From positions 62,001 through 126,000 of the forward strand of contig NZ_CALIZG010000018.1 of assembly GCF_938028775.1 (NCBI RefSeq): a stretch of DNA of 64,000 nucleotides, read 5' to 3'. The translations under genes and the position numbers were made by a program. Under the pieces are notes generated by a model. That model saw only the letters and a program-made list of their open reading frames with translations, made no database searches and was not told the DNA's origin. This document shows, piece after piece, positions 51,838-60,823 of the stretch (position 1 is its first letter; the number at the start of each line of letters is the position of its first letter). This DNA comes from Mogibacterium diversum_A (GTDB lineage Bacteria; Bacillota; Clostridia; Peptostreptococcales; Anaerovoracaceae).

Positions 51838-52836
51838 ATGGAAAAGCCAATTATTGCGGTTACGATGGGTGATCCAGCTGGAATCGGTCCAGAGATTGTT
51901 GCAAAGTCCATCGCTGACAAAGCAACATTTGATGTAGCTAGATGCATCGTAATTGGAGACAAGAAGGTCATGGAAAAGGCCATTGAAATCGTTGGGGCTG
52001 ACCTCAAGGTTAATGTAGTTGAGAGTCCTGCAGATGGAGATTATTCTTACGGCGTTCTCAACATGATTGACCTAGATAATATAGATATGAGCAGGTTCGA
52101 ATATGGCAAGATAAATGCTATGTGCGGACAGGCTGCATTTGACTACATCAAGAAAAGTATCGAGATTACTATGGATAAGCAGGCTGATGCGGTTGCAACG
52201 ACTCCTATTAATAAGGAATCGCTACATGCTGCAGAAGTTGACTTTATTGGGCATACGGAGATATTTGGTGCCTTAACGGGCACAGCGGATCCGCTTACAA
52301 TGTTCGAGACAAACGGGTTAAGGGTGTTCTTCCTCACAAGACATAAGTCTCTAAGAGACATGCTCGATGATATCAAGAAGGATAGAATTATAGATTATGT
52401 AGAGAGATGTACAGATGCACTGAGAAGGCTCGGTGTTAAGGAGGGTACGATGGCTGTTGCAGGTCTTAACCCTCATTCTGGTGAGCACGGGCTCTTCGGA
52501 TGGGAAGAGGTCAAGGAAATTGCTCCAGCTGTTGAGGAATTAAAGGAGAGCGGATTTAATGTTGCAGGACCGGTTCCTGCTGATTCTGTATTCCATCAAG
52601 CAGCGCAGGGGAGATTTAACAGCGTCCTATCCCTATATCATGATCAGGGGCATATCGCTACTAAAACACTGGACTTTGACAGAACGATTTCTATCACTAA
52701 CGGAATGCCAATTCTACGTACATCCGTAGACCATGGTACGGCATTCGATATTGCTGGCAAAGGCATTGCAGGTGCTGTCAGCATGGAAGAGGCTATTAGA
52801 TTGGCTGCAAAATACGCACCATTCTTTAAGCAGTAA
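51838..52836 (+). CDS. PdxA2-type 4-phosphate dehydrogenase
   Basis: A 332-residue PdxA family protein. MGDPAGIGPEI at the start, zinc ligands in GHTEIFGALTG, and the C-terminal FNSVLSLYHDQGHIATKTL and ITNGMPILRTSVDHGTAFD. Classical PdxA oxidises 4-phosphohydroxy-threonine for pyridoxal-5'-phosphate, but PdxA2 paralogues next to DUF1537 kinases decarboxylate 4-phospho-threonate or -erythronate to dihydroxyacetone phosphate. Context supports PdxA2. ATG at 51838 preferred (AAAGGAAA spacing), 51832 possible. Confidence 0.88.
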   Translation: MEKPIIAVTMGDPAGIGPEIVAKSIADKATFDVARCIVIGDKKVMEKAIEIVGADLKVNVVESPADGDYSYGVLNMIDLDNIDMSRFEYGKINAMCGQAAFDYIKKSIEITMDKQADAVATTPINKESLHAAEVDFIGHTEIFGALTGTADPLTMFETNGLRVFFLTRHKSLRDMLDDIKKDRIIDYVERCTDALRRLGVKEGTMAVAGLNPHSGEHGLFGWEEVKEIAPAVEELKESGFNVAGPVPADSVFHQAAQGRFNSVLSLYHDQGHIATKTLDFDRTISITNGMPILRTSVDHGTAFDIAGKGIAGAVSMEEAIRLAAKYAPFFKQ

Positions 52837-52863
52837 TATATTATTTTCTTAAGGAGGACTATT

Positions 52864-54276
52864 ATGATTAATGGCCTAGACGGGCAGAGGATGCTGATTG
52901 CACTTCTAATCGGTATTGCAATACTTATTATCCTCGTGCTTAAAACCAAGGTGCAGGCTTTCTTGGCACTTATTGTCACCACAGTTATCGTCGGAATAAT
53001 CGGAGGGATGCCTCTAGCTACCGAGATGATTAAAGTCGATGGCGTCGAGAAGCCGTTTGGTATTGTAAATTCCATCACAACTGGATTCGGAGGTACCCTA
53101 GGTAACATCGGAATCATCATCGGGTTTGGAGTTATGATGGGAGAGATTTTCGAAGTCTCTGGAGCAGCGAAGCGAATGGCTTATTCGTTCCTAAGACTGT
53201 TTGGAAAGGGAAGAGAAGAGGAGGCGCTTGCGCTAACTGGATTTTTCGTATCGATTCCAATTTTCTGCGACTCAGGATTCATCGTACTTGCACCTATCGC
53301 AAAGGCTCTATCAGAGTCAACTAAAAAGTCTGTAATTGGACTAGGAGTTGCTCTAGCATCTGGACTTGTAATAACTCACTCGCTTGTACCACCTACACCA
53401 GGGCCTCTTGGTGTTGCAGGTATCTTCGGTATAGATGTCGGTAAGTTCATACTATTGACATTGGTTCTTGCGGTTCCAATGACATTTGCTTGTATCGCAT
53501 ACTCTCGAAAAGTTCTATCGAAGAAGTTCTATAGGCTAGTTAAGGAAGACGGAGTTATAGAAAAGGCTGAATATCAGGAGCCAGACTATGAGGCGGCATT
53601 TAACATGGATATGTCCGGTGTTCCTGGAACATTTGAATCATTTGCTCCACTGCTTCTACCTATCGTGCTCATACTTATCAACACAGTTGCGACTGCTATG
53701 GGCAAGACAGATGGTATAATGAAGGTCCTTATCTTCCTTGGACAGCCAATCGTTGCGGTTGGACTGGGCCTAATCGTTGCTATATTTACGCTAGGCAGAC
53801 CTTTCAGCAGAGAGGAGCTTCTAGCTGCTATGGAGAGAGGTATGGCAAGTGCTGGTATTATCATGCTGGTAACTGGCGGTGGTGGTGCACTCGGTCAGAT
53901 TATTAAGGATTCTGGACTTGGTACTTACATGGCTGATGGACTTGCAAAGGCTGCAGTTCCTATGATTATCCTACCACTAGTTATATCGACGGCAATGCGT
54001 TTCATTCAGGGATCTGGTACTGTTGCCATGACGACAGCTGCGAGCATTTCTGCACCAATCCTACTAGCGGCAGGTGTTAACCCAATGCTCGGAGCAATCG
54101 CATGCTGCGTAGGATCGTTATTCTTCGGATACTTCAACGACAGCTATTTCTGGGTAGTTAACAGGACACTCGGAGTTTCAGAGGCCAAGGAGCAGCTTCA
54201 GGTTTGGTCAATAACATCGACAATTGCATGGGCAGTTGGTGTTGTTGAAGTAATCGCACTCAGCTTCTTTATGTAA
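52864..54276 (+). CDS. GntP-family sugar-acid permease
   Basis: A 470-residue symporter with about 12-14 hydrophobic helices. ITTGFGGTLGNIGIIIGFG, the PIFCDSGFIVLAPI stretch and HSLVPPTPGPLGVA are typical of the gluconate:H+ symporter (GntP) family. It probably imports the acid sugar used by this operon. AAGGAGG lies before the ATG. It is the last gene before a terminator. Confidence 0.92.
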   Translation: MINGLDGQRMLIALLIGIAILIILVLKTKVQAFLALIVTTVIVGIIGGMPLATEMIKVDGVEKPFGIVNSITTGFGGTLGNIGIIIGFGVMMGEIFEVSGAAKRMAYSFLRLFGKGREEEALALTGFFVSIPIFCDSGFIVLAPIAKALSESTKKSVIGLGVALASGLVITHSLVPPTPGPLGVAGIFGIDVGKFILLTLVLAVPMTFACIAYSRKVLSKKFYRLVKEDGVIEKAEYQEPDYEAAFNMDMSGVPGTFESFAPLLLPIVLILINTVATAMGKTDGIMKVLIFLGQPIVAVGLGLIVAIFTLGRPFSREELLAAMERGMASAGIIMLVTGGGGALGQIIKDSGLGTYMADGLAKAAVPMIILPLVISTAMRFIQGSGTVAMTTAASISAPILLAAGVNPMLGAIACCVGSLFFGYFNDSYFWVVNRTLGVSEAKEQLQVWSITSTIAWAVGVVEVIALSFFM

Positions 54277-54322
54277 TTCATTGCATATAATGGGATGAGG
54301 ATATACAATAGAATAAGTAAAT

Positions 54323-54358
54323 CACAGGCACCGTATCATTCGGTGCCTGTGTTATTTA
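54323..54358 (+). terminator. Terminator after the GntP-family permease
   Basis: An 11-bp perfect stem (CACAGGCACCG / CGGTGCCTGTG) over a 7-base loop, followed by TTATTTA, a weak T-run. Confidence 0.75.
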
Positions 54359-54372
54359 GTCTAGATGAAGCT

Positions 54373-54382
54373 GTTTCGAAAC
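54373..54382 (+). promoter_or_regulatory. Palindrome before the aldolase gene
   Basis: GTTTCGAAAC, a perfect ten-base palindrome 20 bases before the aldolase start. Could be an operator half; no other support. Confidence 0.2.
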
Positions 54383-54401
54383 GGATAAAGGGGTATAAGA
54401 T

Positions 54402-55241
54402 ATGAGTTTAGTGACTATGGACATGCTTGTTAAGCGTGCATGGGCAGATGGAAGCTGTATTCCTGCATTTAATGTAGGCAGCCTAGAGATGATTCGTGGT
54501 GCAATTAGAGCGGCAGAGGAACTTGATAAGCCGATAATCATACAGATTGCCGAAAGGCTACTTAAGTATTCTCCGCTCGAGTACATAGGACCAGCGATGG
54601 TGAATGCAGCTAAGGCGGCCAAAGTTGATGTGGCCGTTAATATGGATCACAGCAGCAGTTTTGATGTGATAGAGAAGGCACTAGAACTTGGGTTTACGTC
54701 GGTAATGTACGACGGTTCGACTGATCCATATGAAGATAATATAATTGGAACCCGTAGGGCATATGAACTCGCAAGTAAGTATGGTGCGTCAGTTGAAGGT
54801 GAGCTCGGACTAGTTGGAGGCAGCGAGGATGGTCTAAGTGACCACGGTATTAAGTGTACAAATCCTGATTTGGCACATGATTTCTGTGAGAAGACTGGTG
54901 TTTCTGCGCTTGCTATTGCAATTGGCAATGCTCACGGTGATTACCCTGTGGCTCCAGAACTTGCATTTGATATACTCGAAGAGATAAATCATAAGGCTGG
55001 GAAACCACTGGTGCTTCACGGTGGTTCAGGTCTTACAGATGATGATTTTAGGAAGGCCGTATCACTAGGGATTGCCAAGATTAATATTGGGACCGCTAGC
55101 TTTAAAAATGTTACAGGATTCGCAGCTAACTACCTTGCAAGCGAAGGAAAGCATGACTACTTCGGCCTAAATACTGCGATGACACAAGGAATGTATGAGA
55201 ATGCACTTAGACATATCAAAGTGTTTACAGGGATTGAATAA
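54402..55241 (+). CDS. Class II ketose-bisphosphate aldolase (FbaA/GatY/KbaY type)
   Basis: A 279-residue zinc aldolase. Motifs in order: IPAFNVGSLEMI, VAVNMDHSSSFD (catalytic Asp, zinc His), VEGELGLVGGSEDG, IGNAHGDYPVAPELAF (zinc His) and LVLHGGSGLTDDDF with the final KINIGTA phosphate site. It cleaves or makes fructose or tagatose bisphosphate or a related keto-sugar. It follows the sugar-acid operon after a terminator; whether it processes its products is inference. A GGGG-rich site precedes the ATG. Confidence 0.9.
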   Translation: MSLVTMDMLVKRAWADGSCIPAFNVGSLEMIRGAIRAAEELDKPIIIQIAERLLKYSPLEYIGPAMVNAAKAAKVDVAVNMDHSSSFDVIEKALELGFTSVMYDGSTDPYEDNIIGTRRAYELASKYGASVEGELGLVGGSEDGLSDHGIKCTNPDLAHDFCEKTGVSALAIAIGNAHGDYPVAPELAFDILEEINHKAGKPLVLHGGSGLTDDDFRKAVSLGIAKINIGTASFKNVTGFAANYLASEGKHDYFGLNTAMTQGMYENALRHIKVFTGIE

Positions 55242-55242
55242 T

Positions 55243-55791
55243 ATGTATATTGATAGGGAAAAACAGCAGGAATTATTTGCAAAATATAATACACCAGAAC
55301 ATGTACAGCGCCACTGTGACGAGGTGGCAAGGGTTTCTGTGCTTATTGCTGAAGAGCTTAATGAGCGTGGATTTGAGCTTAATATAGAAGAGCTGCGAGG
55401 AGCAGCGCTTGTGCATGATGTTCTTAGAACAGAGAAGGAGCATGATAGGCTGGGTGCTGAAGTTTTGATTAATATGGAGCTTCCTCATGAAGCGGAGCTT
55501 GTAAGGCGTCATATGACTTATCATCCGTTTAATCATGCTGATAGATTTGAGGAAATAGATGTACTTTGCTTAGCAGATCGCCTGGTGAAGGAGGACTGTT
55601 ACGTTGGTCTTGATGAACGGATGCAGTACTTGATAGATAAGCCGGGCAAGACACCGGAGCGCACAGAGAGAATCCTAAAGGCAAAGGCTCATACACAAGA
55701 TATCATTGATGAATTAGAGGGTGTTCTAGGAATGACACTAGATCAACTTTGCGGTAAAGAGCGTAGTATGGAACTGATTCACCAAGTGTAG
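55243..55791 (+). CDS. HD-domain phosphohydrolase-like protein
   Basis: A 182-residue HD-superfamily protein. Metal-binding pattern: HVQRHCDEVARVS (first His), GAALVHDVLR (His-Asp) and LCLADRLVKED (final Asp). Such small HD proteins act on nucleotides or cyclic nucleotides; the substrate is unknown. ATG at 55243, one base after the aldolase stop, so the two genes are coupled. Its TAG stop lies directly before the IS30 remnant, in the same frame, so the last residues could be altered by the insertion. Confidence 0.85.
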   Translation: MYIDREKQQELFAKYNTPEHVQRHCDEVARVSVLIAEELNERGFELNIEELRGAALVHDVLRTEKEHDRLGAEVLINMELPHEAELVRRHMTYHPFNHADRFEEIDVLCLADRLVKEDCYVGLDERMQYLIDKPGKTPERTERILKAKAHTQDIIDELEGVLGMTLDQLCGKERSMELIHQV

Positions 55792-55800
55792 CTCATACTA

Positions 55801-56212
55801 AATATTTAGAACCACGCAGCAATTGCAAACCCAAACTTAAGCTCTCTAATCCTAAAATATTCAAATATGTTAGAGATAAGTTTCTGGAATTAAAATGGTC
55901 ACCTGAACAAATATGCGGTCGGTTAAAATTGGAGAAATCAGATCTGTATGTCAGTTATACGATAATATATCGTGTTATATATTCAGGAATATTTGATACT
56001 GACAAAGAGCGTTCTTCGAATGGTAATCGTGTGCTATCCGCAAACTTCGTCATCTGTAAAAGATACCATGATTTCCTGTCTTACGGAGCAACCTTGTGTC
56101 AAAAGAATATATACAAAACAAAGTGGATGAAATGAACAAGCGCCCACGAAAATGCCTTGGGTTCAAAACACCCTATGAAGTCTATTATTCAACTGTGTTG
56201 CACTTAGCTTGA
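55801..56212 (+). pseudogene. IS30-family transposase remnant (frameshifted, core deleted)
   Basis: Decayed transposase. Parts readable: PRSNCKPKLKLSNPK (near 55813), KYVRDKFLELKWSPEQICGR (about 55866-55922) and SYTIIYRVIYSGIFDTDKER (near 55950-56010), all of IS30 middle type. A frameshift at about 56030 turns AIRKLRH into another frame. The DDE catalytic core is missing. The C-terminus NKRPRKCLGFKTPYEVYY is present in a third frame and ends at 56212. The frame of the first ten codons relative to the rest was not confirmed. Not functional. Confidence 0.8.
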
Positions 56213-56253
56213 CAATTCAAGAATAAAAAATAAAGTGGAAGTAAGTTATTCAG

Positions 56254-56298
56254 AAATAGTGCTATCAAGGATTGATAATCTAAGATGGTACTATTTTT
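56254..56298 (+). terminator. Terminator-like hairpin inside IS debris
   Basis: A 12-bp stem with two G-U pairs (AATAGTGCTATC / GATGGTACTATT), then TTTTT. Confidence 0.75.
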
Positions 56299-56374
56299 AA
56301 GTGAAAATGATTTTATTTTAGTTAGAGTGAAGGTGAAGTTACAGAAAAATGAGCGCATGAAAGGTGGGCAAAAT

Positions 56375-56782
56375 CTACTGTTCAAAAAATTTGTAAGAGT
56401 TGATTCTACTTCGTTGATGGCTAAAAGTTGAATGCCTATCCTTCGTGTATGATTGATTATGAAACTTCTGAGTTATCTTCTTATAGTCGTTCTGTGCATC
56501 AAAGGCGGAGTATCGATATTTGTCATAACGACAAGAGCGATAGTTTCTACATCCGTTACAAGATCCTGGCGACTTGTGTCTGCGAGCACATTTGAAAGGG
56601 ACATAATCGATACAATCTAGAGTACAGTAGTGTTCATGTTTACAGCGTTTGTAGTTAGCACACTCTAGAGGCAGATTAAATTTATATGTAAGGACACGAT
56701 GTAATTTGATTTATTTTCCTACAGTAGATTTGTCTTTACCAAGGGTAGTAGCGATGACAAATGACCGCATATCATTTGACAT
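56375..56782 (-). pseudogene. IS30-family transposase N-terminal remnant with in-frame stop
   Basis: 136 codons in one frame including a single internal TAA. Reading starts MSNDMRSFVIATTLGKDKST, then VGK-stop-IKLHR, where GKE would be expected. Next LECANYKRCKHEHYC and VPFKCARRHKSPGSCNGC, the Cys-rich region after the HTH of Erysipelotrichia-type IS30 transposases, and SCRYDKYRYSAFDAQNDYKK. After about codon 103 the match is lost. The rest of the transposase is absent. It is different from the plus-strand remnant and in opposite orientation. Confidence 0.8.
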
Positions 56783-56804
56783 TATTTAGGATTTCCTTTA
56801 CAAT
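56776..56804 (+). promoter_or_regulatory. Promoter of the SemiSWEET gene
   Basis: TTGACA (56776-56781), a 17-bp spacer and TACAAT (56799-56804). The -35 box lies on the start codon of the minus-strand IS remnant. Confidence 0.8.
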
Positions 56805-56834
56805 AGGACACATTGTCGAAAGGAGTTAAATGAT

Positions 56835-57095
56835 ATGAAAAAGAAAATCAATACGATTGTAGGATCAATTGGAGCATTTGTTGGAATCTTCGTTTTCATC
56901 ACTTATATCCCACAGATTATTGCAAACTTGAATGGTATAAAGGGACAACCACACCAACCACTTACAGCAGCTGTTTCATGCTTGATTTGGGTTATTTATG
57001 GTTGGACTAAGGAACCAAAGAAAGACTATATCTTAATTATCCCAAATGCATTTGGAGTTGTGTTAGGATTCTTAACATTCATTACAGCTCTATAA
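56835..57095 (+). CDS. SemiSWEET sugar transporter
   Basis: An 86-residue membrane protein of three helices with the PQ-loop motif in TYIPQIIANLNG and a VSCLIWVIYGW second helix. SemiSWEETs form dimers and pass sucrose or glucose by facilitated diffusion. The AAAGGAG site and a good promoter support expression. It is the first intact gene on the right side of the composition boundary. Confidence 0.9.
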   Translation: MKKKINTIVGSIGAFVGIFVFITYIPQIIANLNGIKGQPHQPLTAAVSCLIWVIYGWTKEPKKDYILIIPNAFGVVLGFLTFITAL

Positions 57096-57136
57096 TATGC
57101 ATTATCCAGCGTATAAATTTTATACAACGTTATAGG

Positions 57137-57165
57137 ACGACATCGGTGATTGATGTCGTTTTTTA
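57137..57165 (+). terminator. Terminator after the SemiSWEET gene
   Basis: ACGACATC / GATGTCGT around a 7-base loop, followed by TTTTT. Confidence 0.92.
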
Positions 57166-57241
57166 ATGATCATGTGAAATAGGGTGGTAGCCGAATTATT
57201 TTTTTCATATTACAATAGTACCGATAGAATAGGTGGTAATT

Positions 57242-58270
57242 ATGAAGATATTGAGTATTGCCGTACCATGTTATAACTCACAGGATTATATGGAACACTG
57301 TGTAGAGACATTATTAACTGGTGGTGAAAAAGTTGAAATTATTATCGTAAATGATGGTTCAAAGGATGATACAGCTGCTATCGCTGATCGCCTTGCGGAA
57401 CAATATCCGACGATTGTCAAAGCCGTACACCAAGAAAATGGTGGACATGGTGAAGCTGTAAATACAGGTATTAAGAATGCGACTGGTGTATTCTTCAAGG
57501 TTGTAGATAGTGATGACTGGGTTGGTGAAGAAGCACTTGCGACTTTACTTGAAAAGCTAGAAATGTTTAGTAATAGTGGTGAAGATGCTGTTAATGTTCC
57601 TGACTTAGTATTATGTAACTATATCTATGACAAGGTAGGTGTTAAGCATAAGAAGGTAATTAACTATAAGGGTTACTTACCACTCAATCGTACATTTACT
57701 TGGCAGGATGTAAAGAAGATGCCTCCAGGTAAGTATATGACCATGCATGCGTGCGTATATCGTACAGAAGTATTGCGTGAAAGTCAGTTGGTATTACCTA
57801 AGCATACATTCTATGTAGATAATATCTATGTATTCAAGCCTTTGCCATTTGTAAAAAAGCTCTATTACTTAGATATTAATCTATACCATTACTTTATTGG
57901 TCGTGATGATCAATCTGTAAATGAAAAGGTAATGATTAAGAGACTCGACCAACAGTTACGTGTAAACAAGATTATGATTGATACGTTAAGTGCTTATGAT
58001 AAGTCTATTCCTAACTGCACGGAGTATATGTATTCTTACTTAGAGATTATCTCTGCAATTACTTCAGTGCTTGCGACATTATCTGGAACACCAGAACATC
58101 TAGCAATGAAGGAAGATTTATGGAAGTACATGCAGGAAACAGATGAAGAAATTTATCGGAAGGTGCGTTATTCCTTTGTTGGTAGAGCTGTTAACTTACC
58201 TGGTAAGTTTGGCCAAAGTGCATTACTTGCGATTTATAAGCTTGCTCAAAAACTATATGGATTTAACTAA
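57242..58270 (+). CDS. Glycosyltransferase family 2
   Basis: A 342-residue GT-A fold glycosyltransferase. N-terminal VPCYNSQDYMEHCVETLL, IIIVNDGSKDDT and the DXD-like VVDSDDWV are the GT2 signature. The C-terminal half (about 190-342) is helical and may be the acceptor part. It likely adds a sugar to a lipid or a surface glycan. No membrane segment is evident. Start at 57242 (AGGTGG upstream) rather than the GTG three codons earlier. Confidence 0.92.
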   Translation: MKILSIAVPCYNSQDYMEHCVETLLTGGEKVEIIIVNDGSKDDTAAIADRLAEQYPTIVKAVHQENGGHGEAVNTGIKNATGVFFKVVDSDDWVGEEALATLLEKLEMFSNSGEDAVNVPDLVLCNYIYDKVGVKHKKVINYKGYLPLNRTFTWQDVKKMPPGKYMTMHACVYRTEVLRESQLVLPKHTFYVDNIYVFKPLPFVKKLYYLDINLYHYFIGRDDQSVNEKVMIKRLDQQLRVNKIMIDTLSAYDKSIPNCTEYMYSYLEIISAITSVLATLSGTPEHLAMKEDLWKYMQETDEEIYRKVRYSFVGRAVNLPGKFGQSALLAIYKLAQKLYGFN

Positions 58271-58291
58271 GCGGATTATTTCCGCTTTTTT
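58269..58291 (+). terminator. Terminator after the glycosyltransferase gene
   Basis: AAGCGGA / TCCGCTT over TTATT, followed by TTTT. Confidence 0.88.
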
Positions 58292-58373
58292 GAAAGCAGT
58301 AAACGTGCATCATAGTGAAATTAGAGTATAATAAACCACAGTTTTATTTGAATTAGATAGGAGTGTGATAAAG

Positions 58374-58613
58374 ATGGATAAGACAGCAAAAATGATTATT
58401 GAACTAGTACCTGATGAGGTAATGCATAAGATTCCATTCTTTATAAGAGGACATGCCACAAAGGATACGGTGGCTAAGATTGCGAAGGAACATCCAGAGC
58501 TATATGCCCAAGCACAACAATGTGATGTATTAGAGGGTGAACTAAAGGAACAACTCAGCAAAATTATCAACGATATCTTCGACCAGAAGATGAGAAAACA
58601 TGGATATAAATAA
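58374..58613 (+). CDS. Small hypothetical protein
   Basis: A 79-residue predicted helical soluble protein with an AGGAG site upstream. It has no recognised motif; the stretch IPFFIRGHATKDTVAKIAKE is the most distinctive part. Between two terminators, so monocistronic. The ATG at 58374 has better spacing than the GTG at 58365. Confidence 0.6.
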   Translation: MDKTAKMIIELVPDEVMHKIPFFIRGHATKDTVAKIAKEHPELYAQAQQCDVLEGELKEQLSKIINDIFDQKMRKHGYK

Positions 58614-58634
58614 AAAAGGGGTAATCCCTTTTTT
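58612..58634 (+). terminator. Terminator after the small hypothetical gene
   Basis: AAAAAGGG / CCCTTTTTT with a GTAAT loop; the upstream A-run is paired with the T-run. Confidence 0.85.
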
Positions 58635-58707
58635 GCGTTGATAGGGTACAATAGTGGCAGAGATACATTAACAAACCAACCTGTGATAAAATAAAGGCGG
58701 TGATAAT

Positions 58708-59367
58708 ATGAAAAAAGTAATCGCAATCGTTGAAGACGAAAAAGATTTAAATGAATTAGTAAAAAGATATTTAGAAAAAGAAGAATACGAAGTACGTTCT
58801 TATTTAGATTTTGATGAGGCTTACTCTCATACATCTGATGAAGATATACATCTATGGATTCTTGACATTATGTTAGGCGATAAGAGTGGATTTGATCTTA
58901 TTGAAGCAATCCGTTCATATCGTTCTGAAGTGCCTGTTATCTTTATGTCTGCACGTGATAAGGAATTTGACCGTATCATTGGACTTGAAAAGGGTAGTGA
59001 TGACTATATCACAAAGCCATTCTCACCAAAGGAACTTGTATTACGTGTCAACAACCTGATTCGTCGTATTTATAAAGATGAAGCAGAACATATCAAGGTC
59101 GATGGCTATGAGATTGATGAAGCACAGAGAATTGTCATCGAAGATGATAAGCAGATTGATTTAACAACCAAAGAGTTTGAACTCTTGATGATGTTCGTAA
59201 ATAATCGTGGTACTGCTTTCCCTCGTGAACAGATTCTATCTCAAGTTTGGGAAGAAAATTACTTTGGTAGCGACCGTGTCGTAGATGATACGTTACGTAG
59301 ACTTAGAAAGAAAATGCCGAATTTAAGTATTCATACGATTTATGGATTCGGTTATAGGCTCGGATAA
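58708..59367 (+). CDS. OmpR-family response regulator
   Basis: A 219-residue response regulator. Receiver domain: acidic pocket in IVEDEKDLNE, phospho-acceptor Asp in LWILDIMLGD (about residue 53), switch Ser/Thr in IFMSARDKEF and Lys in DYITKPFSPKEL. The winged-helix output domain has LTTKEFELLMMF and closes with TIYGFGYRLG. The ribosome site is AGGCGG. Its stop overlaps the kinase start by one base (TAATG). Confidence 0.94.
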   Translation: MKKVIAIVEDEKDLNELVKRYLEKEEYEVRSYLDFDEAYSHTSDEDIHLWILDIMLGDKSGFDLIEAIRSYRSEVPVIFMSARDKEFDRIIGLEKGSDDYITKPFSPKELVLRVNNLIRRIYKDEAEHIKVDGYEIDEAQRIVIEDDKQIDLTTKEFELLMMFVNNRGTAFPREQILSQVWEENYFGSDRVVDDTLRRLRKKMPNLSIHTIYGFGYRLG

Positions 59368-60770
59368 TGAAGCGCATACGAATGTGGTTGCGTGAGTTAA
59401 GTTTGTCGCAACAGTTACTCAGTATGATCTTCCTTTTCATCATGATTTTTGCGATGTTCGTGATTATCTTTCTTTCGCCATCGATTGAACGATTTACCGA
59501 AGCGGAAATGTATAATCGCTTGCATAGTGCACAAGAAAGCTTAATTTTATATGCGGATCAAAATCCAGGACAGTCTTTAGACTTCGTACAGACAGATGGT
59601 GCAATCAGTGCATACTTGTTTGATCATGAGAAGAATACTTTCACTGTGATTTATGGAAGTAAGATGGATCAGACTTTAAAGGAAAGACTGAAGACAAATG
59701 CGAATGTTCCTTATTCGGGTACACTGGATTCTTTTTATACGCCAGAAGATCAATTAGATGGAACAAACACCCCTGTAGATAATACTGTTTTATATTCCAA
59801 GACATTATTAAATGATGGTCGTGAACTGGTTACTGTTATGTCTAACGCTGCCCAACAGCGCTTACGTGATAGTTTAATCAATGGTGTTGTGCTGTTGAAC
59901 GTTAGTTTTGTAATCGGCTTTATGGTGATGTTGTTAATATGGGTAACGACTTTAATCTTACCGTTATCACAAATCAAGTATTATATTGCGAAAATTAAGA
60001 ATGAAGAAGATGCAGAACTCGCTGTAAAACGTAATGATGAGATTGGCGAAGTTGCGGATGCACTTCGTGATATGAATGCCCAACTTAAGAAACAAAATCG
60101 TGAGAAAGAAGAAATGATTCAAAATATTTCTCATGACTTAAAGACACCAATTGCGACGATTAAGTCATATGGAGAATCGATTAAAGATGGTATCTATCCA
60201 TATGAAACATTGGAGAAGTCTGTTGATGTCATCATTGAACATGCTAGCCGTTTAGAAAAGAAGGTTAAGAGTCTCATCATCCTCAATAAGATGGACTATC
60301 TAAAGGATACTGTTGAGGAAGGTAATCATCTCAATATGAATAAAATTATTGATAAAGCACTGTTATCTCTCAAGGTTGTTCGACCAGAGATTAGCTTTAT
60401 CTGTGAACTGGATGAAGAGGTTTACTTCCATGGTGAAGAAGAGCCATGGCGTATTGTTGTGGAGAACTTGATCGATAATGCATTACGTTATTCTAAGAGT
60501 TATATCAAGGTGACATTACAAGAAAATGAGTTATGTGTAATCAATGATGGTAAGAATATTTCAAAAGACCGCTTGAGTACATTGTTCCATCGCTATGAAA
60601 AGGGAACAGATGGACAATTTGGTTTAGGTCTATCCATTGTTCACCGTGTAGTAACAACGTATGGATACCGTGTAGCAGCGGAAAATCTTACGGAAGGTGT
60701 ATGCTTTAGAATTTGGCATGATGCTAAGACACAAAAACCAAAGAAAACAAATGAAAATACTCCTGCATAA
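59367..60770 (+). CDS. Sensor histidine kinase
   Basis: A 467-residue membrane kinase. Two transmembrane helices (about 15-37 and 173-196) enclose an extracytoplasmic sensor of about 135 residues; a HAMP linker follows. The H-box QNISHDLKTPIATIKSYGES, the N-box ENLIDNALRYSK and the G-box FGLGLSIVHRV are intact. It pairs with the upstream regulator. The stimulus is unknown; the neighbours hint at wall synthesis. Confidence 0.94.
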   Translation: MKRIRMWLRELSLSQQLLSMIFLFIMIFAMFVIIFLSPSIERFTEAEMYNRLHSAQESLILYADQNPGQSLDFVQTDGAISAYLFDHEKNTFTVIYGSKMDQTLKERLKTNANVPYSGTLDSFYTPEDQLDGTNTPVDNTVLYSKTLLNDGRELVTVMSNAAQQRLRDSLINGVVLLNVSFVIGFMVMLLIWVTTLILPLSQIKYYIAKIKNEEDAELAVKRNDEIGEVADALRDMNAQLKKQNREKEEMIQNISHDLKTPIATIKSYGESIKDGIYPYETLEKSVDVIIEHASRLEKKVKSLIILNKMDYLKDTVEEGNHLNMNKIIDKALLSLKVVRPEISFICELDEEVYFHGEEEPWRIVVENLIDNALRYSKSYIKVTLQENELCVINDGKNISKDRLSTLFHRYEKGTDGQFGLGLSIVHRVVTTYGYRVAAENLTEGVCFRIWHDAKTQKPKKTNENTPA

Positions 60771-60823
60771 ACGTGTATTAATGGGTGAAAATTTCATCAA
60801 TATCGATTAAAATATAAAGACAT

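Larger units (their letters stand above)
55792..56834. other. Composition boundary with transposase debris
   Basis: No intact gene in about 1 kb. To the left, the codon style is CAG/AGA rich; to the right, CAA/CGT rich. The two IS30 pieces face each other (plus 55.80-56.21 and minus 56.38-56.78) with a terminator-like hairpin between them. Confidence 0.7.

Noticed and set aside
56185..56385. Phe-rich minus-strand frame in IS debris
   Set aside because: It spans the terminator-like hairpin and the end of a transposase remnant; looks like chance reading.
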